A stretch of DNA of 64,000 bases from Blasia pusilla. Lineage: Eukaryota > Marchantiophyta > Marchantiopsida > Blasiales. Shown piece by piece: positions 1 through 13,174 of the stretch. Made by a program: the position numbers and the translations under genes. How positions within the stretch are numbered: the stretch's first letter is position 1; each line of letters starts with the position of its first letter. The notes beneath the pieces were generated by a model that was not told the DNA's origin, searched no databases, and worked only from the letters and a program-made list of their open reading frames with translations. Location of the stretch: the NCBI GenBank assembly GCA_050084515.1, contig CM114272.1:36332001-36396000 (forward strand), in the 5' to 3' direction.

Positions 1-1800
1 GAATTTCCTTTTCCTAAGCTAATTTATTTAATACTAATAAAAATCTCTCTAACACTTAATGAGAGAGGAGTTTACGCACTAACTGATTTTACTATACGAC
101 AACGCCTTTGCGGGTTTTCAGCGAGTTATGGATAGGATTTTGGCTAGTTTGGATTAGGTGAGATGTTATATCGATGAAATTATCGTCTTCAGTGCCACGG
201 TTGAGGAATGTGAGAGACATCTGGAGGAGATGTTTCGACGATTGCAGTTACATGGGCTGAAGTAACATCAAGGCAAATGCAGGTTCTTGCATGACCAGAT
301 CGAGTACTTTGGACACACCATTTATCCAGTGGGTATTGGAGCTCAGCAGAGGAAGGTGGAGGCCATAGCGCGCATTTCCCATTTTACAAATATGAGTGAG
401 TTCGAGCTTTTATGGGATTGGCAAACTACCATCGACGTTGCGTGAAGGGCTTCAGTGCAATTGCAAAGGCACTGACTTTGCTAACTAGGTTGGAGCAGGA
501 GTGGTTTTAGGGAGATGATGAGGAGCGAGCATTTCAAGAGCTCAAGCATAGGTTGATGTCCTTGCCCATTTTGAGGAGACCTATGCATGGTCGTCCGTTC
601 CAGTTACATACGGACTGGATTATGTTGGGATTAGGAGCGGTGCTCACTCACAGAGATGATGAGGGGAAGGAGTTTGTAGTGGCGTATGCGATCCACTCAA
701 ACAACGCAGCGGAGGCAAAGTACAGTTCCTATGAGTTGCAATGTGGGCATTGGCTCATTTTAGATGTTATTTGTTCGGGAACCCTTTCACACTCATCACT
801 GATCATCAGCCACTCAGATGGTTGACAGAGTCTGACAAGCTTATAGGGAAGCTTGCCCAATGATCACTCCTGTTGCATGAGTATGATTTTCAGGTTGTCC
901 ATCACCCAGGACATCTGAACCAAGATGCGGACGAGTTGAGCCGTAATCCATGCACGCGCCAGAGCGATGCGACTATAGTGCGGTGGCATGGTGAGAATGA
1001 TGAGGAGATGGTGCCAAGTTGAGAAACATCTGCTTATTTGTGTCTGTTGGCTATGTCAGGTTAGCAGGAGGCATACACTCCAGGAGGGAGGTTGGATGGT
1101 AAGTCCTCAGATCCAAATGCTAGTGAGGAGTCAACAAGGACTAGAGACAACCACGATGATGAGATGGTCTTGGAGTACCTGCGCACTGATGTCTTAGTGA
1201 GCACGGTGGGTGCTAGAGAGCGGGATCGAGTCCTACAGCAAGCCTAAAGGTTCAAGTGGGAGGGTATGCATGTGCTTCGAGTTTGGGAGGATGGACAAGT
1301 GCGGATGGTGCCGCATCCTTCGCAGCAAGCAAGAGTCCTGAGACATGCTCACAAGGAGTTAGGGCATTTCAGAGTCAAGCATACGTATAGCTTGATTCAT
1401 ATTCAATATCGGTGGCGTGGTATCCAGACTGATGTTCAGTAGTTTGTAGCCAGATGCATTGCATGTGATAAGGTGCGGGCATCGTTCAATGCTCCGACAC
1501 CACACTTGCATCCTTTACCGATCATGAGATTAGGGTATCGCTGGATTTTAGACTTTGCAGGGCCTATACCATTGACGGGACGCCATAGTCATGTTGGTTA
1601 TGGTGGAGCACTTCTCCAAGTGGATTGAGTTGGTAGCGTTTCCGGATAGGTCGAGTGAGGGAGTGGCTTATGCATTTCTTGATAGAGTGCTTAGTCATTT
1701 TGGCCCACCAGCAGAGGTGTTGACAAACCAGGGTACTAAGTTTAGGGGTGACTTTCAAGGAGTCGGCGCTGTCTGTTGTAGGTAGATATAATCTGTAGGG
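1..1800 (+). mobile_element. Decayed Ty3/gypsy retrotransposon, pol region
   Basis: Reverse transcriptase, RNase H and integrase pieces follow one another in the usual Ty3/gypsy order. The RT core lies near 105-390. Its catalytic motif reads YIDE (expected YIDD), preceded by a TAG and followed by a TAA in frame, then IEYFGHTI near 300. RNase H is at about 555-760 (FQLHTDW, GLGAVLTH, then SSYELQ). An integrase HHCC zinc finger is visible at about 1330-1480 (HAHKELGH, then CIACDK), and the integrase core at about 1540-1770 (LDFAGPIPLTGR, MVEHFSKWIEL, FGPPAEVLTNQGT). Stops and frameshifts interrupt every domain, so the element is dead. The 5' part (gag, protease) lies outside the window or is lost. 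No chromodomain was recognised. Confidence 0.9.
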
Positions 1801-2010
1801 ACGTGACGGCGGGATGCACTATTCAGTGAGTGCGAGAGATTTTAGCTTCAAGAGTCCTTGTTTTAGAGGGTTGTGATGGTACGGTTTGGAAAGATCATGT
1901 GCGTAACTGTGCGCCATGTCATCTTCCAAATGTAGATGGGAGTATTGATCTGAGCTTGGAATTTGTTCCTACAGGCTTGAGATGAATATTGTGTAGGTCT
2001 TCTAGAGGCG

Positions 2011-2120
2011 CAGCCACGATGCTAGTTTGTGATAGGTGTTCTCGAGGATGGTATATGTCGTGTTTGACACCGCCTCTTGACATGGTTCCTCAGGGACGTT
2101 AGCTTTGTCCCAGATGTACA
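2011..2120 (+). pseudogene. PHD-finger remnant downstream of the gypsy integrase
   Basis: In one frame the segment reads LVCDRC, then GWYMSCLTPPL, then VPQG, a stop, and LCPRC. This is the C-terminal half of a PHD zinc finger (Cys-x2-Cys, Trp-x3-Cys, x-Cys-x2-Cys), with the usual Trp before the last Cys pair replaced by TAG, a one-base change from TGG. It lies about 240 bp after the integrase core on the same strand, so it may be an accessory domain of the same element. It could instead be a host gene fragment caught nearby. Confidence 0.6.
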
Positions 2121-2304
2121 TAGGTATGATAGGTAGATACAAGATGACTCTTGATGTTATGGATTGTAGGAAGGTGATTAACGATGGGGCGACATAGCAC
2201 CCGACCTCCTAATCTTAGCACCGAAAAGAAGCATAGTATTTAGACTTGTTTTGTAGGCTATTTGGAGTTAGAGGGACCTAACCACGAGCTAGGGGGGCGA
2301 TTGG

Positions 2305-2419
2305 GGTTGTCCAATCTTTCATGTGTAGAGATGTTAGGATTCATAGCTAGATGGACTTTAGACATATGTGTGCATGACAGCCGATGTATGTTGGCAGCGA
2401 TGTGTATTCACACGACAGC
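2305..2419 (+). repeat. Direct repeat, copy 1 (LTR-like)
   Basis: About 115 bp are nearly identical to 3048-3162, offset by 743 bp. This copy directly follows a purine-rich stretch (2290-2306) that resembles a polypurine tract, so it may be the start of the 3' LTR of the gypsy element upstream. The copies diverge abruptly after the shared part. Confidence 0.75.
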
Positions 2420-3047
2420 TGTTATGGTAGATGAGACGTAGGGCGAGATAGTATCGAGGCCTTCGAGGGGTCTTGTACTTCCCTATTTTCAGAGGTCGTA
2501 TATGACCTGCTCTTAGGAGGTGACCTACGAGTGTAAGTCACCCTTCCCTTTATGAGGAGTGGAAATCTTGGAGAGGTTGACCTTCCCAACCATGTATGGC
2601 TCCACTTGGACCTGTAGGGTCGTGGGTTGGTTGGTAGTTGGTCTCATGAGGGGACCACATGTGTAGTTGTTAGGGAGCTAGTATGGATGTACTACATGTT
2701 GGTAGTCACTTGCTAGGAGGGAGGTGACATGTTTGTACAGGTCATCCATGAAGGTGCCTAGGGGGGTATACCTCGGATGAAGCTCATTTGGAGCTCATCT
2801 CCTTAGGATTGCAGACCCTTGTTGGGATCCATGATACAGCGCGGCTTGCATGTATTGAGCCTGGATTCTCTTTGGAGTGGGCTAGGAGTGATCAATAAGA
2901 AGATGAAACATTTTGGGAATCCTTGTGTACACTTTCTCTTGCCGTTACACCAGTGTGTATCTGAATCATGAGTATGGCTGTTTGGATGAAGCACGGTTAA
3001 TTGCAGATTTCATCAGAGCTTACAGTGCGTATTCAACTTTATATTGA

Positions 3048-3162
3048 GGTTGTCTAGTCGTTCATTTGTAGAGATGTTAGGATTCATAGCTAGATGGATC
3101 TTAGACATGTGTGTGCATGACAGCCGATGTATGTTGGCAGCGATGTGTATTTGCACGACAGG
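3048..3162 (+). repeat. Direct repeat, copy 2 (LTR-like)
   Basis: Second copy of the segment at 2305-2419, differing by only a few substitutions. The DNA between the two copies (2420-3047) has no recognisable coding content and could be the remainder of an LTR or a separate insertion. Confidence 0.75.
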
Positions 3163-6100
3163 CCTGATCAGCTTGATATCAAATAGCTATAGACACACCT
3201 ATATATGGACCAATCCAATGCCCAATGAATATGCCCCTACTTCTTGGAACTAAGGGACCTAGAAGAATTGCATGGGCAACCATGTCTTAGATGGATAAAG
3301 GTTGACTAGTTCAAATGATGATTTGACCCTTATACTCAAAGAAGATAAGTGTTGCCATCATGACTAACCAGCCTTGGATGGCCAAGACTCCCAATTGATG
3401 GAGCACCAATGAGCAAGAATGTAACCGATCTTGATGATCCAAGTCCCACTTGGAGCTAGGACTCAGCATAGACCGTCCTGGAGCCCTACAAATGTGAGTG
3501 GATGAGCGCCGCCACATGGACAAAGTTAGTCCCTCATGGCGGATAGGTTATTGGATCCCCCCTATCATTGAGAGGAACTTGCTCCTAAGCAATGTGGTGA
3601 CTGCGGGTCAAGGAATGGTGAATTTCCCAATCTTGAGATTGAGATCTTTTACTTGTTGGGGAGAGTGTCATGGGGTGTGTCCAAGACTTGCAAGCCCCAA
3701 ACATACCACCACCAGGTGATGCCGCTCACCCTTGTTTTGTTGGAATGGACCATGACGAGACCACTAGGAAATGCCGATCAGAATCAGCCATGTGCCAAGG
3801 TCTGTGTTTAGGAGTCTAGGTCCGGGTCTAGGTTTAGGTTCAAGTGAATCAGATTTGAGAAGTGAGACATGGAGAACCATGGTCTTAGATCTTGAGTCCA
3901 AGAGCCAAAGCGCGTCTCAAGCATGAAACTCCTCTAACTTGAGTTCGCAGAGGGCCAACTTATCATCAACCCTATCAATAGTCCCAACACTTATATGGAT
4001 AGAGGGTGTTTCCATGGCCATATGCGCTCCTTGAGTTTATATTTATAGGAATCTTGTGGAAGTTAAAAATCCATGACCGTGCAGAAAGTTCTACCACGTC
4101 TTATCCAGAGGTTGATTATGAGGGCACGGCGTAGTGAAGCATGGCGGAGAAGTGAGCAGGTGAATCACGGGTTTTTCTCTAGTTTGGGGCGTCAAAGGGG
4201 TGCGAGCTATCTTCATGGCGTGCATGCATGAAGAATTGGAGAGATTTGGTTGAGACATTTTCATCATAACTTTCAAGTCATTTTCCCTAGTTCTATTCGT
4301 CCCATAGTGCACTTAATTGGGGTATTCCTGATATCCTATGTGTGTTGGAGTTACTAATATACCCACAAGGAGATAAATTTTTTTCTAATCTTGGAGGACG
4401 TTCATATTTAGCCACTTCTCATTGATGATTGTGTGGATCGAATGATGGAGGTGTGATTATTGGCTACATGTAAGACTTCGTGGCACACATTATTTTGTAG
4501 GTTATTTGTGAGTGCATTGCGGCTATTTCGTAAAGCATTATTGGAATGCATTGATAACAAATTAGTCAAAAGGTGACTAAGAGTGCAAGTGAGTTCTCGA
4601 GTGTTGGTTCGAGTAGAACATGTGCTTGTCCTAGGTTGGACATTTATAGTTGTAGATCTTATGGCTTAGGAGTGAGCTAGATAAATTTTGCACTTCACTA
4701 TGGTGTATCTACAAAGTTGTGGGGAGGAGGTTGGTGCTAGAAGTGGGAGAAGATTTACTAGGAGAGGGGTAGGATATCAAAGGTTTCCATATGAGGAACC
4801 ATCTCAAGTGCCATTTGTATCTTCTCCTCCGGGGATATCAACGAATTCTAAGTTACCTAAGAGGCCACAAACTGTCGCGAGTGTGGCCACACCACTATTG
4901 TGGGACATGGACAAACAAAATACATCTGAATCCACGAAGGGACTCGTATGTATTGCATGCACGATGGGAATCATCAAGTTGGATGCTTTCATGGAGGATT
5001 TTGATAGTTGGTGCAATGCATAGAGGATCTCGAACCATCAGAGATTTGATCTCTTTATTTTATGGCATGGAAGAGTTTTTCCAACATCTAGAGAGCCCTC
5101 CCGTGGATGATTATCCTAAGGCGCAGATCAAGGTGTGGAGACTATCCTTCCTTCTATAGGCGATTTTGGAGCCCAATCTTGCTCCAACTATGTACTTTGC
5201 TTCCTCTTAAAGAAGATCAAATTTTCTTTTACCTAGTGAGGGAAATTATGTTCGAACAAATATCCCTTAGACTTCCAACATAGATGCAGATAGATTCCTT
5301 CATTTAGACTTCAAACATAGATGCATGCGTGGACACATGGCAAACTTGTCCTTGGTTAGAAGCGACACATGTCAACTTCTAGGGTATTTGAAAACACAAG
5401 GTGGATATTCTAGGATATTTGAAGTACAAGGTGGATCATAGATAATTTAGAATTGTCTTCACAAGAAACACAAGCCGATTGCATCTTGTGGTCGAGGTGA
5501 TGTAATAAAATCAACTGCATCCTCTAAACTATGTGTCATCACCTTTATATGGATTCACAACAAAGAGGACATGCATGTTGGGTGAGAGAAAGGTGCTTTG
5601 AAGAGTGTGAGAAGCTATACATGGAAAAGGGCTCCAAATTGATTAAAGACATCAGGTGCAATACTTAAGCCCAACCTTGTAAACCTGAAATATTGGTACA
5701 AATTAGACCTACTAGTGTATGCATGCCCATCTCGCAATCTCGTCCACCCCGGCACGGATAACTCTCTAATGGCCATCCATTGGAGACTTGTTTCCACATC
5801 CGTTTTGTCCTACATCCATCCATCCATATCACCACCTCCGTCTACTCATATCCACCTCCCATCATAAGTCAATCTGTTCCCCTATTCACCCTCCCCTTCC
5901 CTCATCTATTCTTTAAAACTTCAAACAAAGCCAATACCCAAAGTCATGAACTTAGTGAAAGTATCCATGTCTACCTCATTTAGCATCTCCAAACGAAAGT
6001 GGTATGGTTCCATATTGGCATCTCTATTCAAAGAAACTACCATCATCCACAATGCTGGTTTGAAGTTAATCTTCAAAAAATTGTTGTTCTAGGTGTTGGC

Positions 6101-6565
6101 GGCATAGACGGACTATTGTGTTTGGAAACATCTTATTGTCAAAAGCAACAATGAAGAATGGATGAGATGTAGGCTAGAAAGGCCATGCAATTTGGGGTAA
6201 AAAGGTCTCAAAATGAAAGTTGGGTCAAGAGTGAAATAAACAATTGACTCATAGAACTCATGGCACTTCACAAGCCTTCAAAGGACATATGGCAGTACAA
6301 GATTTGAACAATGTCTAACAACTATATTGGCAACTTTCTTTTCTTGTCTAAGAAAGTGGCAACAACCTTGGTGAACACCTTGGTGAACTTCCATGTTCCA
6401 CGTTGAGTTTCTTCCAATCCACCAGGCCAACATTACCCCGTAGATAACGTCCTCCCTACACGCCTATCTTGAGAAGTTCCCAGTTACAATTTCCTATCAG
6501 TGAGCTAACCTGTACATTCAGAATGGAGGTGGGTGGCAAACTTGGAATTAAGCAATAGACCTGGA
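3163..6565. other. Intergenic, decayed repeats, nothing recognised
   Basis: AT-rich DNA with short frames only. The longest overlapping frames (4688-5160) resemble no family I know; they may be the start of another retroelement's gag, but this is a guess. A CATC/CCAT microsatellite lies at 5809-5826. I see no gene here. Confidence 0.5.
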
Positions 6566-8658
6566 CTACGATCTTTTTGCAGTAAAAACATGAGGTATAG
6601 CAACACTTTGATCCTGGGAGAGACCTGGACCTAGTCTACTAGGTTTGTTCTTATTATCCTGAAGGCCTGCTTCTTCATCTGAAGATTCTTCGTCGTCTCC
6701 AGGCTCAGGGCCAGATTCACCTGTAGGTGGTTTCGGTTTCTTCGCCCTTTTCTTCTCTCTCTTCTTCAATCGTTTGGCTCTTTTCTTGGCTGTCCGTTCC
6801 TCAGCTGCACGCATCCTCTCCTCCCGGCGCACCAAAAATTCTGTCTCCTCTTTTCGTTTCTGATAGTCCAGCTCCATCCGAAACAAGCGGTCTTGCTCTC
6901 TTCGTCTCATTTGTCGATACTGAAGTCAAACCCATCAAAATTCCACACTCAGCATTGTCCAAATTCCACAGAGACTTCATGTGAGATACTAATGCATGAA
7001 TCATCATACACTAGTTCATGCAGTATCAAAAACCATGTCAAAACAATCCCATGATGTCGACATAACACATCTCATTAACTTCACCTACTCCTATCTGATA
7101 GTCAGTTTTGCAGAAGAAAATTTGACGTTCAGTACATAAATGTATGCCTCTGTGCAGTGAACAATACAAATAATTTATGGATGAAAGTTTCAGTCTAGAT
7201 TCCATCTCACTCCGGCGGAATGAACCAGTGAGCCAACAGCATGTAGAGTACAGATGCAGTAGGAAAGAAGCCGTTAAATACATTTCATTCAGAAAACAAG
7301 AAGTATCTGATCCACGAAGTACTCATGGACTAAGAATCATAAGGTCCAACTTGAATATCCAAACATTTCCTTGATGAAAATCTGACTGTAGATGTTTGAT
7401 CTGACAGATTTGTCCAACAAGCAGACATCAGGCTGATTGTGTATTTGAAATTTATGTGCACACACTTCATCCAAACTTCTACTTCTACTATACTGGGACG
7501 CTCTAGTAATTTTCCAGGGGCGGCATCAGTTGATTGACCGGTAGATAACTTCAGAAATGTGGAATACCATGTCAAGTCTACACTAAACCCTAAACCCTTT
7601 GAATACATTTCATTCCGAAAGCAAGAAGTCTCTGATCTACGAAGTGCTCATGGACTAAGAATCACAAGCTCCAACTTGAACACCCAACCATTTCCTTGAT
7701 GACAATCTGACTGTAGATGTTCCATTTTACACATTGTCCCAAAAGCAGACATCAGGCTGATTGTGTATTCCACATTCACATGCACACGCTTCATTCAAAT
7801 CTCTCCTTCTACCATACTATAACACTTAAGTAATTATGCAGAGGGACCATCAGGTGATTGAGCAGTAGATAACTTCAGAAACGTGAAGTCCGCCGCATAA
7901 GTCGGGCAACCACTTCAAGTCTAACATGATTGACTGATTTTTTCCCCCTGTGGTCTAGGGTTACAGAGATTAGTTGCAGGATGGAGCAAATGCTGTTTGT
8001 CACTCTGGACATCACAACTGCCTGCTAGATTTTCATAATGGTCAGCAAGGTAGGTAGGTAGGTAGATAGGTTACATGATTGAGTTCCATTATTCTTCAAG
8101 ACCTCTAGTTTTCTCCAGTACTTTCTGAACGACATGTCGGTGACAAAACCTGACCCTAAATTGAATGTTAGGGCGTGTGTGTACACGCCCTCCAATTAGG
8201 CGATTCATATTGAGGAGTTGGGCCATGGGAGCACCGAAGTGGGAGATTCTCACACTATGGTGGCTCCAGCGAGCGACAATGGCTGCTTCGTGTGAAGCCC
8301 GGTGGTCTACTTCTCCATCAACTCCCCAATTCATGGCATGCAACACATTCATTCTCCGCCCCTATACGATCGTGAGATGAGTAGGGAGCTTCGGAAATCT
8401 CTGCCGATTACGGCGATGCCGAGTTACCTGATGGAAGTCGCCAGAGCCAGAACCGGCAGAACTGCCCGACGTGTTGCTGATGCGAACAGGAACCTGCTCA
8501 CTAATGCGACGCAGCTTCTCCTCCAAATCCTCATCGTCTTTCCTATCACCAGGAACTTCACCACCTTTGTATTCCACAATTTGGCCCTGATTCTCAGGCA
8601 GAGCAACTATCTGCGTGTTCCCATCTGTGTACGTCTGCGAGGTCGTGTAGCGGGGCAT
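6566..8658 (-). CDS. PRKRIP1-like nuclear protein, two exons
   Basis: Coding exons are complement(8428..8658) and complement(6566..6919), joined in phase 0 to give 194 residues (human PRKRIP1 has 184). Exon 1 starts MPRYTTSQ and ends in the family signature SNTSGSSAGSGSGDFHQ. Exon 2 resumes with YRQMRRREQDRL, so the junction restores the conserved block running through DFH-x-YR-x3-RRE. The donor is CAG/GTAACT and the acceptor TTCAG. Residues from about 85 to 140 are strongly basic and helical (EERTAKKRAKRLKKREKKR), the known dsRNA/spliceosome-binding character of the family, followed by an acidic Ser/Glu tail. PRKRIP1 is known as a nuclear dsRNA-binding protein found in spliceosomes; the same role here is inferred. 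The 1.5-kb intron carries a tandem duplication. Confidence 0.88.
7275..7925. repeat. Tandem duplication inside the PRKRIP1-like intron
   Basis: Two copies of about 310-325 bp, 7275-7582 and 7600-7925, in direct orientation. Long matching blocks include the start (offset 325), the central stretch around 7321-7395 versus 7646-7719, and the ends (offset about 343). The copies have diverged by substitutions and small indels, so the event is not recent. Confidence 0.85.
7583..7597. repeat. Two telomere-type CTAAACC units (telo-box)
   Basis: Two plant telomere-repeat units (CTAAACC) sit exactly at the junction of the two duplicated intron copies. The same string is the plant telo-box, so it could equally be a short regulatory motif or a scar of the duplication. 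Confidence 0.55.
8048..8072. repeat. GGTA microsatellite
   Basis: Short run of GGTA units in the PRKRIP1-like intron. Confidence 0.8.
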
Positions 8659-11600
8659 TGCGACTACTCTCAGATAACCCTACACCTACGATTCCGCCCC
8701 GTGAGCTCCCCGATGTCCACTCTCAGCTACAATCCTCGTTCGGTGGCCGTGATGCTCATGATCTTGATAGCAGCGGCAGCAGCAGCAGCAGCGCGAAGAA
8801 TCGAGCCACATGCACACGAGAGAACTGCACAGTTCGCGGAGGAATCATTGAGAAGCGCAGAAATTCAAGCAGACCAGCAGAAGGCGCACCCGATTGAGGT
8901 ATGGGGCGCTAGACAGGAAACGGTGCCGTCACAGTGAAACCCACCCAACGCCGATTTCCACAATGCACAAGATGAACGTTCCAACGGACATCTCAGATCA
9001 TTTTCGTGATGGGAATCCGTCCACTGCAGAGAGAGCACCCCCACTCCTTCTTCATTCATTCAGCGGAAGAGGGCATCGCCCGTTTCGAGTGAGTAGCAAT
9101 CGTCTGTCCCCTCCTTACTCAATGAGCTCAAACCCAAAACCCCCGACATTCCTCTCAAAAGCTTGTCCTCTGCACAACCCAAAGCTTCTACTGCATACGA
9201 TCATCCCCTCGCAAGCGATCTTCATAAGTACGAGTGAAATGAAGGGGTTGCGGGTCCACTCTCAGAATTGTTTGAGGTATCTTCATAAGTACGAGTGAGT
9301 TCTTGGATTACTTTTTGTGTGGGTTTGTTATTCTTTTATCTTTCATTTCAATTTGTATTTTTTTCTTCTCTTCTTTTTGGATGTTATGAGTTCTTTTCTT
9401 TTCTTTTGAGGTTTGGTTTCATAACAAGTTTCTTTTGAATCCATATTATTCTTTGTGTTAGTTTTATGAATTTGGCAAGTGTCCATACTACTTGATAATT
9501 AAATACTAGTGTGCTTTTGAGAGAAAACCAAAATTTGATAATGTGTGGCATGAATTGGGGCGTCTAAAATGGTCAAATGTCTCAAAGTAGATTTGTCACG
9601 AGAACATGAGAATTCCAAATCCAATATTCTCTTGTTGGGAATCTTGGATAGAAAAGTCTAAGACTAAAAGTTTTAAGGAGTTCATGATTTATGATTTTAG
9701 GTTAGAGGTTAGGAGATGAAACAACCATAGCACTCATCCATTTGGGGCTCATAGGGTAGGGACATTGAATGCACTACCATAAACCCTTAAAATAACCCAA
9801 AGAGCTTAGCCCTTTTGGTAGTTGTTGGGGATATTTGGGTTGTTCAAAGCAACTTAACCAATTGTGATGATTTTTAATGGATATCTCATTAGGTATCCAA
9901 TTGGGACTAGGGCAAAAGTACAAACCCTTTTTTGTGTATTTTTAAAATTAGAAACATTTTTTAATTTTCAATTAAAAATCATATGTGTGATCGTTATGGA
10001 TAGGATTGTTGTGAGGGTAAAATTTTAGTTTTAAGGATTCCCTTTCTCTTTTCCATGCGGAATTTTTTTTGTTTCGAGTTCATGGGATCTTTGAGTCCTA
10101 GCCTATCATGTTTGCGTTATGCATGAGGTAAAAGAATTATACTTTTTTGGTTGGAATCACTGGAACTTCTAGTGCTACTATATTATCTTCATGTTATGCA
10201 TGAGATAAAAGTATTACATTAAAGTATTTGGCATGCTCCAATCTTGTTTTGGTACGTCCGATTTGCTTGGAAGATGTGTCTCTGCAAATGTTAGTCATGT
10301 GTTGATATAAAACTCTAGAATTGTATGGTCTTTATATACAATCCTAGGTCGTCCTCAATATAAGGGAATCCATGCATCATACAAGCTCATTGCTCAATTT
10401 TTTTATGGATCAAGTTATAACATAAATACAAAAGCTCGACGAGCCTTCCTCCTCCTGGAGCATCCATGGGTGACTTATGCATATGCATAAGTCACCTCCT
10501 ACTAGGAGGTCACCACCAACATAGAGTGTAAAATGTACTCATTCCCTACCCATCTCCATATAACCTCTCCTAAAGCACCCAATATGTGAAGGGAGGAGTA
10601 AGTACCTCCCATAAGTGGACATACTCTCTATATGACCAAGTCATATGGAGCTCTTATTAGCCCAAGTGTTTCCATACCAAGCCAAGGTACCATCTCGGGT
10701 ACCATGGCATTCTTCAAGGGGCATCCACTAAAAAGCTACCACCTCATACAAAGGGGAAAGGTGACCTACATGAATAAATCACCACCCAAGAGCATATCAC
10801 ATATGATTTGTCCAAATAGATCCACAAAGGAACCCTCTAAGGGCTAGATATTATCCAACCCTTCCTTCCATCTACCATGATAGTGTGCATCAGGCCCATC
10901 TTTGATCCTACAGTTAGGGAAAGACCTCCCCCACTCCTACCCACATCCATCACGTTTCATTTCTCACTTGCTATAAATACACCAAGAAAGAGAAGAGAAA
11001 ACTGAATAGGGCTTTGCCATGTTGTAGGACAAAAATTGACCAAAGAGACGTGCTTGAACCCATAAAATTGCAATCGGAGAGGTGGAAAATTATAAAGCAT
11101 CAAGGGGGGATGGGGTCATAAGATAGCTTTAGGATTTTTTGAGTCTGTCATAATATCATTGCAAGGGAGTTGCAAGTAAACCTTTTGTGTGATCTCAATT
11201 ACTCATCTCTTGAGCAGTTCTCACACGATATTGAGAGTCCTCCCCATCTTCAATTCCTCTCAAATCTATCACACTTCAACATGTTTATGAATTTCTGAAA
11301 GATGGCCTTGGTTTGAAAATTTCTTCTGCCACATGTACTTCTAAATTGTTAGGATTCACAAGCTTGCGAACCCACAAGCACATGACACATCCAATTGCGC
11401 ACTACATATAAATTTGACTATCAAATTCTCTTTGTATTGAGAAGCAGCTTGCTTGATCTTTAGGTATAAGTATGCTTTTTAGATATTAATCAATTTTGTA
11501 GCTATTTGATTCTTAGTTTCTACTTGATCTTATTCTTGGCTATAGATACCATGAAGGATAATTTCTTCTAGTATTCTAGAACTAAATTTATTCTCAAAGT

Positions 11601-12711
11601 GAGATAGAGATATTAAACATACACGCCATGCTCATAAGAGATTAATGGGAGTCCGTACACTCCAAATAAAAAATTGCGTAATCTCGATATCAATCCTACC
11701 CCAATCTTTAACACACGGGAATTCAAGCTTAATACATCAAGATAACGACGCTGAAATTTTTCATAGATATTACTCATTGGCTCTGATATCTAAAGATGGG
11801 CTTCCAAAATAAGGCTCCTCAAAGGTATATCCCCCCTCTTGACCAACTTCATTGTAATATGTATACAAAGGTTACCGCCCCAATGACATGTCATTATCAA
11901 CCTAAACTACAATATCTACTCTCTCTCAACTACTTTTGTACCTGGTTCTCTAATTAGAAGGTAAACGTATGGTTAGCAAGGAAAGGAATTTCAAAGGAGG
12001 AAAATCCCTCTAATCACACCCTTCTTGAGCCTTATAAGCTTAAGTCGAGCCAATACATACATGACATAAAATAATATGGTTCTAAACACACAAGGGAAGG
12101 ATGGCGTGCTTAATAGAAACCACCTCTATGGTGGCAAGTCATAATGACCTCATGAAAGAATCTCTTTAAGTTTCAATAAAATTTCGCCTTCCTCCCTACA
12201 ATCGTGGTAGAAACATAATATTTTGGCCAAGGAAAGTGGAACAAAATTTGAGTGATAAGAGATGTTAGGATGAATGCCTCAAACTTGATTGGAAAATTCT
12301 CAAACCTAATTTTTACGAGTTTTACTAACGAAGCAATATGTGTGATATATGTTGACAAATTTCAGATTTTTTTATCATGACATATGCATCCTAGTAAAAG
12401 TATAGATTATTTTTGGTGTAGATGCAGTTACCTTCTAAGTAGGGATTTTGCATGTGTTTAATTCTTTTCCCCTCTTGCTCATGAATTTTTTGAGTCCCAT
12501 GGGTATATGTTTATGGGCTCTTATGTCATTAAAAAATGTTTTTTGAACATGTCTCATGTATGAATGTTTTTATTAATAAAATGATCCTCATAAGTCATAT
12601 CATTAAAAAATACCCATGGAATAACTTTTCCTTTATAAAGACACCCTTGGAATAAATCTCATGAGATAAAATATACCTATAAAAAATCCCACTAGTCATA
12701 TTTTTATTTAT
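8659..12711. other. Upstream region and intergenic DNA, no gene seen
   Basis: 8659-9300 is the presumed promoter and leader side of the PRKRIP1-like gene, including a short GCA run near 8775-8792. 9300-12711 is AT-rich. A block at about 10440-11400 looks like part of an LTR: it has a good TATA box (ctataaataca, about 10973) followed by a purine-rich leader. I cannot define its ends and saw no attached coding domain. Confidence 0.45.
10469..10496. repeat. 28-bp perfect palindrome without spacer
   Basis: The 28 bases equal their own reverse complement, with centre ATGCATATGCAT. A second small inverted repeat (CCTCCTA, C, TAGGAGG) follows at once. They lie in the LTR-like block. Confidence 0.9.
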
Positions 12712-12870
12712 AATGTTATTGCACTATCCCTTCTTGATTTTGGAACATCTCTCCTCGTGACACATGTCCCTTTTAGCCAATAGGATCTTTCGCTCTCTCA
12801 ACCAATAGCAATACACACACACTCTCTCAACCAATAGGATTGCTCGAAATTGATTGAAGAGGTTAAACCA
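12712..12870 (+). mobile_element. Fragment related to the 22.8-kb Helitron
   Basis: The order of short matching blocks (cccttc, then ttttg, then tctctcctc, then tgacac, then cccttttag, then ccaata-ggat and gctcgaaat) follows the first 130 bp of the Helitron at 22828. A clean 5' TC terminus was not found, so only a fragment is claimed. Confidence 0.5.
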
Positions 12871-13174
12871 TTCCAAATTACCCATCATTTTTAATCCCGT
12901 GTGTCATACATGTTCTTCTTACAAAGGGACGCTATGAAATAGGGTATAGATATGTATATTAATGATGCCCCGAGGCTCTTCCTAAAACAATAAACCACAA
13001 AACATAAATAATAGGGAATTTCATTTAAGGAGATGTCAGAAGCTTCAACATCAATGTTACGTAATCGTGAAATCGGGTTAATATAGAATAAACTTTGGGA
13101 GATTACATGAAAAGACAAGAAATATTAAGCATATTATCAAACCCTAGTGCAGGGCAAGGATCTCTTAGCACCAA

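Noticed and set aside
8302-8937. 211-codon plus-strand open frame
   Set aside because: It is antisense to exon 1 of the PRKRIP1-like gene, which has clear family motifs; the frame shows none.
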